From NCBI GenBank assembly GCA_033807695.1, contig CM066308.1:868001-932000 (forward strand): a stretch of 64,000 nt of DNA, in the 5' to 3' direction. Source of the stretch: Daedaleopsis sinensis (Eukaryota; Basidiomycota; Agaricomycetes; Polyporales; Polyporaceae). The notes under the pieces were generated by a model. The model did no database searches, had not been told where the DNA came from, and was given only the letters and a program-made list of their open reading frames with translations. Below are positions 12,541 through 22,648 of the stretch, one piece after another. Each line of letters starts with the position of its first letter. The first letter of the stretch is position 1. The position numbers and the translations under genes were made by a program.

Positions 12541-15500
12541 ATGACCACTCCGATCCCCGTCCCTCCAGCAATACCCTTCCTGGGTCATGTCACATCTATC
12601 GACCCGGTACTGCCCATTCGCTCGATCGTCCTTCTCGCTAAACAGTACGGAGAGATATACGAACTTCGCATTCTTTGTAAGTCGCTATACGGCTCGAAAC
12701 AGGGTAACCGAGCTAATACTCTAGGACGGCAGCGAAATCGCAGCTTGTTGTTACGTCGTACGAGATGCTCAATGAAGTCTCTGACGAGAAGCGGTTCAAT
12801 AAAATCGTCTCTGGGCCCTTGGAGGTGCTTCGAAGTGCCATCGGAGACGGACTGTTCACTGTACGTTGTCATCGTGTGTGGCTGCTATATGGGCAATTTA
12901 TCAGCTAACGACTTTGCCAGGCTCACGTTCCGGGGGAGCAGAACTGGTATATCGCCCGTACGCAGCATGCCTTCATTACCACTTTGTCGCCACCTACTCA
13001 CTCGTGTACGCAGACCGTTTGCTCATGCCTTGCTTTGGAACTGCAAACGTTTACAACATGTTCGACGGCATGATGGATATCACATCACAACTCATTTTGA
13101 AGTGGCAGCGGTGCGTCGTCATCTCCGATGTGTGCCGAACTCGGAATATGCATGTCTTGACGCTTACAACTCGTAGATTTGGGCCTCGCGACACTATCGA
13201 TCCTGTAGCAGACTTCACACGCCTAACATTGGATGCTATCTCGCTGTGTGCAATGTCGTATCGGTAAATCTACATCGCGATGTTGAGTGCGGACCTGGTC
13301 TGACGGAGTTTACAGCCTGAACTCTTTCTATAGGGTGAGGCTGACGAGTCCTCCTGTCTACCGTTGTATCTGGGTACTGAGCTCCTCCATAGGAGAATCC
13401 GCATCCGTTTGTCGAGGCTATGTCCGACTTTCTGACCGAAAGCGAGCGTCGCAACAGGCGATTATCAATTGTTCAGGCGGTGATGTCGTCAGCGAATGCG
13501 AGATATCAACACTACATAGATACTATGAACTCGCTCGTCGATGAAAGTAAGGTGCCATCCCAACGAAGATCTCGGGCACTTGAGCTGACCATACTGTCTA
13601 TCTGTTAGTTCTGAACGATCATCGCAGCCACCCTTCTGAGCAGCAGGACCTCGTGGATGTTATGCTCACTGGTCGTGATAAGGAGACAGGCCTCGGCTTG
13701 TCTGAAGAGAATATCAAGTGCAATGTACGTGACATGACTTATGTATATGTGTCTACGGTGTACGCAATGTGACACAGCCGCTGATGCTGTTCTGTAGCTT
13801 CTTACATTCCTCATCGCCGGTAAGCCTACCCATGCATTGTGGCACCTTGCACCGGCTCATGGATTTTAATTTGGACTACTTCATTAGGTCATGAGACAAC
13901 GTCCGGTATGCTCACGTTCACAGTATATTTCCTCTTGAAGAACCCAGAGGCTCTGCGGAAGCTCCGCGAAGAGATCGACACCAAGATCGGGGATCGGCCG
14001 ATGACAGTTCAGGATGTGAACAAGCTTCCGTATCTTATAGGTGACCTCAGAAACTCCATGCGTGCTTCGTCAGAACTGATCCCAATCCACCAATAGCGGT
14101 GATGCGAGAAAGCATGCGCTTGGCCCCGACTGCCCCATTCCGGCAGGTCACACCGCGCGAGGACACAGTACTTGCGGGAAAATACTTCGTAAAGAAAGAT
14201 ACCGTTATACTCGTCAACGTATACGGCTCCCAGCATGATCCAAAGCTTTGGGGAGAGGACGTAGGTTGTTTCCCATCGATCCCTTCGATGATGTATACGG
14301 CTGACTGCCGATCAGGCAGACAAGTTCATCCCAGAACGAATGCTGGACGGCAAGTTCGAGAGTCTCCCGGTACATCCTAGCCGCGTCTGATCTGTATGGT
14401 CGAGTCGCGACTGACGTACTAAACAGCCCAATTCCTGGCAACCGTTCGGCTTCGGCATGCGTGCTTGCATTGTGAGTGCCACAACTCATCTATATCGGGA
14501 ATGAACCTCTTATAGCCTCCCTCCTCAGGGCCGTCCCTTTGCATGGCAAGAGGCGCAAGTAGCACTCGTCACGGTACTCCAGCACTTCGACCTCCTCATG
14601 CACGATCCGACATACGAGCTCGAGCTCAAGCAGACGCTGACGATCAAGCCTCACAAGTTCTTTATTCACGCCGTCCCTCGCCAAGGCAAACACTCTTTGC
14701 TCGCACCTCCATCATCTACGCTCCTCAGTGGTGACGTCTCTTCGTCCGTCTCGCACTCCCGTACTACTACGACTGCGTCCGTTGCGGGTGGCAATGGCCC
14801 GCTGTACGTTCTTTACGGATCAAACACTGGGACATCGGAGTCTCTCGCACAACGACTTGCATCCGCCGCACCTGCGTATGGTACGTAGGAATGTGCTTGA
14901 CTTACTACCCCTTGACGATGATCACTGACTAAATAACAGGATTCAAAGCTTCGCTCGGCACGCTCGATTCGGCTTCCGGGCATATTCCCACAGACGGACC
15001 AGTCTTCATTGTGACCGCCTCATTCGAGGGCCAGCCCGCCGACAATGCGCGGCACTTTGTTGAGCATTTAGAGAACGCTCAAGGAGATTCGTACTCTGGC
15101 GTGAGGTTTGCTGTCTTTGGCTGCGGGAACCGCGACTGGGTGAATACGTATCAACGCATCCCGACGCTCATCGATTCGCTTCTCGAGCAGCGCGGGGGCT
15201 CCCGGATTGTGACTCGTGGTGAGGGAGATGCTGCCGATGCGGCGTTCTTTGGCTCGTTTGACGAATGGGAGAAGACAATTTGGGAGGCGCTGAGCAAGGT
15301 CTGTCAGTTGCTCCACACAGTTTGACGATGAATGACTGAGTGAGCATCAACACAGGAATATGGTCCCTCTGTCGCTGCCGCGGATGCCAATGACATCGAG
15401 GTCAAGACCGTCTCGTCTGGAACCTCCCGTGCCGACATTCTGCGCCAGCCCGATACCGCACTCGGAACGGTCGTCGAAAACAGGGTTCTCACCGCAGCAG

Positions 15501-16884
15501 GGGCACCGCCCAAGCGCCATATCGGTACGTTAACGCAGGCTCCTCCAGGGGTCTCGGCTCATCCTGCTGTCCAGAATTCGAGCTACCTGAAGGGATGACC
15601 TACCGCACCGGCGATTACCTTGCGATGTGGGTTTCGGTCACATGCTCGTGCATTCGCAGCTGACATGAGCTCGGCAGCCTCCCTGTGAACCCAGACCGTC
15701 TCGTGAGACGAGCAATCGCGCGGCTCGGGCTGTCAGTCGAACAAGAGGTAAGCATGTTGCTTGTGGAGCAAACGAGCCTTGAGGTACTCACGGCTACATT
15801 CTCAGATCGAGATACATACCTCCGCCCCTACTTCACTTCCAGTCAAGAAGCCAATCAGCATCTACAACCTCCTCAGCGGTTACGTCGAGCTGCAGCAGCC
15901 TGCCACGACCCGCGACCTGGACGCTCTTGTCACCATGACGTCCTCTCCGAGATCAACCCAGGCCCTCAAAGACCTCATCGCTAACTACGCGGACACAGTT
16001 TTCAAGCGGCGTCTCAGCGTGCTTGACGTTCTCGAGGAGAACGGGGACATCGACATCTCCCTCTCCGCGTTCTTGAAGATGCTCCCGCCCATGCGAATCC
16101 GGCAATACTCGATTTCTTCCTCTCCGCTCTGGAATGCCAATCACGTCTCGCTGACGATCAGCGTCGTCGACGCGCCCCCGCTGTCGGGCCGCGACGAGCC
16201 GTACTTGGGTGTCGCATCCACGTACCTTGCTGGCCTACGTGCAGGCGACAAGGTCCAGCTCTCTGTTCGCGCATCCAATGCGGCGTTCCATCCGCCCGCA
16301 GATCCCACTGTGCCCCTCGTAATGATATGCGCGGGGTCTGGACTCGCGCCGATGCGTGGCTTCCTTCAGGAGCGGGCAATGCAGAAGCTCGCGGGCCGCG
16401 AGGTTGCGCAGAGCTTGCTCTTCTTTGGATGTCGTACTGCAAAGGACGACTTCTTGTATGGGGATACCGACTTGGCAGCATGGAGTAAGCTCGGAGTGGT
16501 TGATATCCGCCCCGCATTCTCGCGCTCGTCGGGGGATTCGGCGGATTGCCGCTACGTTCAGCAGTGCGTTATCTCTTGCACCTAATAATTGTGTGCGCAG
16601 AACCATGCTCACTGGCATGTTCAGCCGACTTTCACACGACAAAGAGGACGTCATCAAGGCCTTCGACGCTGGCGCAAAGGCGAGCACGACATTTCTAAGT
16701 AGGAGACGTCTAGCCTTCTGACGATGCTGGTGCACTATAGATCTTTGTCTGTGGATCCAGCAAGATTGCTACGGCCGTGAAGCAGACAATCATTGACTTC
16801 ATCAAGGAGGACAAGGGCGTGGACGATGCGGCGGTTCTTGGGGAGATTATGAACGGACGATATGCAACTGATATCTTCGAGTGA
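12541..16884 (+). CDS. CYP505-type fused cytochrome P450 / NADPH-P450 reductase, right copy
   Basis: Inverted duplicate of the gene at 1857-6200, same exon order and motifs: GHETTSG, ESMR, FGFGMRACIG, LYGSNTGTSE, RQYSISSS, CAGSGLAPMRG, ending DIFE. The first intron needs care. Splicing at the CTAG used by the left copy would create an immediate stop, but the GGCAG acceptor 8 bases further on (exon 2 from 12733) restores the frame and costs about one residue relative to the left copy. Exons 3 and 4 (12921-12957, 13014-13110) are short. With that splice choice I find no stop or frameshift, so this copy also looks functional. The reductase half is about 97% identical to the left copy over 274 residues (8 differences), the N-terminal exons only about 85-93%. 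Expected role: NADPH-driven chain hydroxylation in the cytosol. Confidence 0.88.
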
Positions 16885-17451
16885 TGGGCCGCACTATTCA
16901 CTTGGGACATAGTTAGGCCTCCCATATAACATGATATATCACACAGGCGTGATACGAGCTCTCCGTTATGTCTCTAATGCTAGCAGTAGGGGTGATATCG
17001 AGGAAATCTTGCTTACCATTGACAGTAATCGCGGTGCGCGCGTGGCGGCCTACGTTCTAGATCTAGGGTAAGACCCTGAGTACAGTATTTAGTACTTAGT
17101 ATGTATGTACTCACCTACGTTCCAACTTGGTGGGATGCGACGTCCACACTATGACATCCCTCGCAGACAATCTCCGTTCTTTAAAGTTGAAATGGTGCCC
17201 TCCGGACAACGTTCAGCTTTCATCTATATCATGATACATTCATAGCCAAAGCATCAAATACAAGTGCAAGTACATGAGTCTTACGGAAACTTGAGAATTC
17301 AGCATGTAGTGCCATAGTGGGAACTCCAACACAAGGGTAGGAGCACGGAGAGCTCTATAACCGAAACGATCTAGCCGCCAGCAAGTATGCATCGTGAGTT
17401 CGCATGGAGATCATGCCAATGGTCTTGGACGCAGAATGGGCCTCACGCCGC

Positions 17452-17970
17452 TCACCCGCGCCTATTGTGGGTGATAGATGCGACAGGCCCGCGAACGGCC
17501 CTGACGACATATAGAGCTGAGGGAAGCGCCGGGATGGCACGTTCAGGCAAGAAGGGACCGTCCTCGTCAGAGCGCGTCGGCGCAAGGATAGGAAGAGTCG
17601 AAGTCGGGGAAGCGGTGAGTGTGATGCGGGAGTTGCGGTCGGAACTGTCCATGCTCCAGCGGTGCATGCCGCGGAGACGGTGCACCCATTGGGACGAGGA
17701 GGGGGACCCATGGCGGGGGCGATGATGCTCAAGGGATGCGATCGTGCTCGAGGTGCGGCGGCGATTGGCGAAGGTGCATTTTTGCCCGAGTAGGCATAGG
17801 AAGATGATGAGCGCGAGGAATGTCACTGGACGACATTGCGAGGTCAGTGACCGTCTACATAGATGGTATATGAGAATCTACGCACCCGTAGATCCCGTCA
17901 TGGTGACGATGAGTTTAGTAGAGACTATGTCACGCATAGGCTCTCCTTCGCTGAGGGACGGGGCCATCAT
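17452..17970 (-). CDS. Unknown single-pass membrane protein, paralogue A
   Basis: No family recognised. Two exons on the minus strand (17970-17886 and 17825-17452) joined at a phase-1 intron (GTGCGT...CAG) give about 152 residues. The N-terminus reads MAPS..., then a segment TKLIVTMTGST, then one strongly hydrophobic helix (TFLALIIFLCLLG) followed by a cysteine and the basic run NRRR; the rest is Ser/Pro/Arg-rich. The same start, the same intron position and phase, the same helix followed by a basic patch, and a C-terminal GPVASI occur in the gene at 35299-35821 (there GPVAPI). That match is why I accept it as a gene. The 3' end is uncertain: a TGG|GTG junction could be a further donor, giving another C-terminus that ends near 17355. 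A short membrane anchor with a basic cytosolic flank is all that can be said. Confidence 0.5.
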
Positions 17971-18577
17971 GAGATACAACGGTGTCGCTGAGGGGGAGGA
18001 GTTGGAGTGACTGGCACACAGTTACTAGCCAGATTCAGGTTGTCAAGAGTAGGTCGTACAGGACTTTGTCTGAGGGAAAGGGGTGGGGATGTCCATCGCA
18101 TATAGTGGAAGCGGCGGTTATATACGCCCGAGTACTGTAGTGAACGAACGGAGAGAATAATGGCTTTAGGTTTGCTGACAGAGCGCGCGCGTACGCACCG
18201 GATCCATTCACGGGCGACAAACGATATGTGGGTGTCAAGAAGTACCGCGCAGAAGCTTGTACCGGAGGAGTACCGAGTAGCTTGTCGGTCCAGTGATTGA
18301 ACGATCCGGTCTCCCAGTTCAAGCCCTACCGTCCTCCTCCCATCTGGCGTCCGGGAGCTAGTGAAACAAATTGCGCACTGGGCGCCGACTAGGATCGATG
18401 CGGACCATTCCAGCGCGCAAATCGGGGTAACAAGCGGTCAAGTTGAAGATGCATTGAAGATGCCGGTCGAGTCGCCCAGGTCAGTGTAATCAAGGGATGC
18501 AGCTCAGTGGCACACCAAGCACGAATCGAGTATCCGCTACTCCGAAGGCAATGCGGCAATAGACGATGTGCCCAGTT

Positions 18578-18824
18578 CAAGCCCAGTTCGCATCTGTGGG
18601 TACGTGGGAAATTGTAGCACCGGTAAAGGAGGGGATGGTCGGTAGGCCTGCGATAGGATCAAGCCCAGTTCGCATCTGTGGGTACGTGGGAAATTGTAGC
18701 ACCGGTCAAGGGGTAACAGCACTGGTCCAGGGGATGGTCGGCAGGCCTGCGATAGGATCAAGCCCAGTTCGCATCTGTGGGTACGTGGGAAATTGTAGCA
18801 CCGTTGAAAGGGGGAACAGCACTA
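18578..18824. repeat. Three tandem copies of an 82-99 bp unit
   Basis: The phrase CAAGCCCAGTTCGCATCTGT begins at 18578, 18660 and 18759, each time followed by GGGTACGTGGGAAATTGTAG. Between copies are variants of GGGGATGGTCGGCAGGCCTG. Unit lengths are 82 and 99 bases because of a short insertion (AAGGGGTAACAGCACTGGTC) in the second unit. No coding role is apparent. Confidence 0.85.
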
Positions 18825-18862
18825 GGTTCGGAGCAAGCCCTTGCTCCGGCGCTTGCTTCGCA

Positions 18863-20120
18863 GCGCACCTTCGCAGAAGGGGCTTGTGACAAAGTCGCCG
18901 CAATAGGCGCCACTTTGAGCGGGCTCTCATCTTACACAACATTCATTGTAGGACATCTCCTGTAATTAGAGTGTTTAATAAGATGTATCGGAACATGATC
19001 CCGCTTTTTTCGCATTTCTTGGTGGCCATTCAATCCTCGTACAAGTGGGTCAGTCTGTGTCACGCCTTCCAGAGGCGCATTTGATCTCAGGCGTGTTGCA
19101 TCTTCTTTGCGGCTCTAATACTTTGTACACGTGCTCTACGGATACTGCTAAACATGTGTAGCAGTTATTGGGATTTTATGGACTACAGGTCTCGTTGTAG
19201 AGGTGAAGTCCGCATGAAAGTGTCACGTTGTCACGCTAAGTCATGGAGTCACGGGTGTCGGTCTAGTGGGTCACGACTCGCTCTGAGGTCTCGGGCCTCC
19301 TTCTTGCTTCCTATAGCACAGTGTCAAGCCCACGCAGAGCATGAGAGATGAGCTCCAGCCGCCAGGTATTGCGCTCGATGCTCAGCTTCAACTGTTTGCC
19401 GATGGTCGACGGAGTCAGCCTGAGGTGACTAGTGGAGGGTTTGGTGCCTGGTTCATGAAAGTCAGGGCTTTCTCGACGTTGAGGCATCTCTGTATGTATC
19501 CGTGGTAGAACAAAGGAAGAGGGAGGTAGTGTCTTCGGGATATCAGCCATGCGTGGACGCGAACGTCGTAGTAAAGGGACAAGGACACGGGCGCCTAAAG
19601 GCGCGCCGCGTCGTGTCACGTGTATTGCACCTGAGGCGCCCGTGGGACAGAAAGTACCTGCTTACCGCGGGCCTCCTCAACATTTGAGAACAAGTTACAT
19701 AGTTCCGAGACTGCGCACATACACAGTATAGAGGTATATCAGCATAGTAGTGAGCCTAGAGCAGTGTCACAGTAAGCTCCAATTATAATTGAGAATTTAC
19801 GAGTGCGCCTTTCGAATCCATGCTCGAAGCGCAACTTGTGCAGCTTCTAGTATCAGCATTTGCACTCGGATCGATCCAAAACCTGGTCTTCTGGGCTAGA
19901 AGACATCGAAATAAATGTTCTAGTATATCATTAGAGTGGCAACGAAGGAAGGGATGGTTACATGACGTCGACAAAGTACCCCCCGTTTTCCTTGATCTTG
20001 TCACAAGCCCCTTCTCCGAAGGTCGCGCGGAGCGCGAAATATTCGTTCGGAGAAGGTGGCTTGATCCGAACCTAGAACAGCACTGGTCCAGGGGATGGTC
20101 GGCAGGCCTGCGATAGGATC
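18863..20120. repeat. Dispersed inverted and direct repeat pair
   Basis: The segment 18863-18893 (containing CGCAGAAGGGGCTTGTGACA) reappears inverted at about 19998-20028 (TTGTCACAAGCCCCTTCT, then CGAAGGT). In addition 44 bases starting ACAGCACTGGTCCAGGGGAT at 18716 recur as a direct copy at 20077-20120. A hairpin with an 11-bp stem (CACGGGCGCCT / AGGCGCCCGTG) lies at 19586-19644. The layout suggests fragments of a foldback or decayed DNA element; no transposase is present. Confidence 0.6.
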
Positions 20121-20291
20121 TTCTGAGCTCACAATGGATGGTATAACTGACAGCGCGCGACCTCCTGCGGCCTGCCACATGGGACAATATTGCGAGTTTT
20201 GTGACCGTCGTGCTCGGTGCAAAAAGCCAATATTGTTACCTCAGCCGGTCAGAGAATCGAGATCCTACATAAAAAGGCTATGCATACCTGG

Positions 20292-20410
20292 TTTGTGGGC
20301 GCGGCTACTCGGATTGTCTTTGTGGGCGCGGCTACTCGGATTGTCTTTGTGGGCGCGGCTACTCGGATTGTCTTTGTGGACGCGGCTACGCGGATTGTCT
20401 TTGTGTGCGC
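20292..20410. repeat. 27-bp minisatellite, about 4.4 copies
   Basis: The unit TTGTGGGCGCGGCTACTCGG plus ATTGTCT repeats at 20292, 20319 and 20346 almost perfectly. A fourth copy has two substitutions and a fifth is partial. The period is a multiple of three, so every frame reads as a nine-residue repeat, but no supported gene covers it. Confidence 0.9.
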
Positions 20411-21441
20411 ATCCGACATCCTCGACACCGCAGGCGCCGTGGCGTTCCCAGGGCGTTCAGGCTACGTACATATACCGTTTCTCTCAGAACACATCGTGAC
20501 ATTCTCACCGACCTCGTATGATCTGGGCATCTGACTGCGGTCCAAGACATAAGCGAGCGAAGTGAAGGGATGTGATGAGGTCACAGTCATTTGAGAGACA
20601 TCACGACCTAATCTCGTGCTCATTCTCGTTGATTCAGGTCTTACCATCCCAGCAAAGCGCAGTTCGTGGTGGTGGGCTTAGTACCGTTCACGGCTCGGAA
20701 GATGCGCCCAGTGTTACACCTGTGACATACATCTGGGATATCTGTGCGGCTGTGACGATGCTTAACGATGCAGAGAATCTCGATACTCACCGACAGATTT
20801 TGTGTGTCTTAAATAGCAGCATGTCATCGTGATCTCGGACCCTCGGCCATACTGGTACTAGATAGCTTCGGATAGTACATATGTGCATTGAAACGAGGTC
20901 TTTCTTGGTAGAGATCCGTACGTGAGTCGATGTTGAATAGGAAAGCCAGGTTACTTTTTTTCTCTCACTCGAGCGCCGCTCTAGAAAGATCAGATGAAGA
21001 TGTCAACGAAGCAAAAGTATATTGCATGTCCTTACGCGACTCACTGGCGGTAACATAGGTCTACCATGGTTAGCAAGACTCAGAGTTGATACGGCACGTC
21101 CTTATATGTGAAGCAATGACTTGGATATTTTCCCTCTATTGACGTGAGGTCGTTGGTATACACCCATAGAGAAACATTGCGCGAGTTAGTGACGCCTTAG
21201 CGTTGTGAAAAGGGAGGTCTGGCGGCCAAGTCATGATGACACTGTGATGACAGGTAGGATCGGAGGTCGGCTGTATAGCGTCTCTGAGAGTGAAGATTCG
21301 AAGCGGAGCTTCGGCATTTGCCACATCCGGATCCCCAACTTAGCGGCCGTCGCCGCTGTTCGAGCCAACGTTCACCTCGTCGCCCTCGTCGTCGCGCCCC
21401 CCGTCCTCCACGTCCAACTCCTGTCTTTCTGTTTCGCTATC
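20411..21441. other. Intergenic plus V-ATPase promoter
   Basis: About 1 kb with no gene that I can support. The last 100 bases before the V-ATPase start are pyrimidine-rich (runs of CGTCGC and CTCC, then CTGTCTTTCTGTTTCGCTAT), a common feature of strongly expressed fungal promoters. I see no other signal. Confidence 0.5.
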
Positions 21442-22311
21442 ATGTCTGAGCTTTGCCCCGTATACGCGCCTTTCTTCGGTGCCATGGTGCGTACGTTCGT
21501 CGCTGCATAGCAGGACGACTCATGACGAATCACTGCTTCCAGGGCTGCACCAGCGCAATCGTCTTCACTTGTGAGTACCACCGCCGCTCGAATTAGACTC
21601 TAGAATGAGCTGAGCGGACGTCGAACAGGCATCGGTGCTAGGTGAGCAAAGCGTCGCAGCAAAATGCGTAAGGAGACTGAACCATGGGCCAGCTACGGTA
21701 CCGCCAAGTCAGGAGTCGGCATCTCCGCCATGTCTGTCCTTCGACCGGACCTCATGATGAAGTGTGTTATCCCCGTTATCATGGCTGGTATCATTGCTGT
21801 GAGTGCAGTTCAACCCCGCGAGGCGTACCTCGTCATTGAGGCATTACGCGTAGATCTACGGTCTCGTCGTCTCCGTCCTCATTTCCGGCAACCGTAAGCA
21901 TCTTGTCACCCCATTCAACGGTCCAACGAGTGCTCACGATCGTGTTGCAGTCGCTATGGAGATGACCCTCTTCCAAGGCTTCGTCCAGCTCGGCGCCGGT
22001 CTCTCTGTCGGTCTCGCTGGTCTCGCTGCCGGCTTCGCCATTGGCATTGTTGGTGACGCTGGTGTACGGGGTACCGCGCAGCAGCCAAGGCTGTTCGTCG
22101 GCATGGTGCGTCCTTTGTGTCTAGTACGCAATGCGGCACTTACAGTCTGCTCAGATTCTCATCCTCATCTTCGCCGAGGTGTTGGGTCTCTACGGTCTCA
22201 TCGTCGCGCTGATCATGAACTCGAGGGCTAGTGACCTTGCTGGCGTCGTAAGCAACATGTCTCATCGACCGGTGCCTAAGTACTAACACGCTTCTACAGT
22301 GCTCGGCATGA
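21442..22311 (+). CDS. VMA3: V-type H+-ATPase 16-kDa proteolipid subunit c
   Basis: Subunit of the membrane Vo ring that carries protons into the vacuole and acidic endosomes. Eight exons: 21442-21486, 21543-21570, 21629-21641, 21693-21798, 21854-21893, 21951-22105, 22155-22247, 22300-22311. They give 163 residues, the usual length. The N-terminus [16 protein letters not shown] is typical of the c subunit rather than c' or c''. Four transmembrane helices are evident, with glycine-rich faces ([20 protein letters not shown]). The proton-carrying glutamate is in helix 4 ([13 protein letters not shown]). The third exon is only 13 nt, and the last codes just Cys-Ser-Ala-stop. All junctions are GT-AG and the spliced product is uninterrupted. 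The symbol is by family; I cannot separate VMA3 from VMA11 with full certainty. Confidence 0.95.
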
Positions 22312-22648
22312 GCAACCCGCTCGTCCTGGGTTTGTAGCATGGAAAGAGCGTAGCATGCCCATGGTTTGCTCACTTGGACACTGTTCCACGTTGCAGTCCC
22401 TCACATACCACAGAACTGCTTGTCGCTTCCATAGTCATGTGCTGTATGGTACATATAATACCACCTCGTTCGAGCAGAGTGCATGTTTAACTCCTGTGCC
22501 TGATGAAAATGACGTGGCTTGGGCGCCTTTAAGGTGATAAGATATATATGTAACGAGTATGGGAGTCCGCTTCCAGGTCTCATCTCATCTTAATTCTTGA
22601 CTGTCGACTACGACGTGGCGGCCGTCGGCGAAGACAACGAGGAGGACG

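Noticed and set aside
18245..18330. Possible tRNA: GGAGGAG and CTCCTCC ends with AGTTCAAGCCC between
   Set aside because: The T-stem next to the acceptor strand does not pair and the D-arm cannot be placed; a chance B-box-like match. No tRNA gene could be supported in the window.
20292..20410. 27-bp repeats considered as a CRISPR array
   Set aside because: There are no spacers between the units and the DNA is eukaryotic; it is a plain minisatellite.
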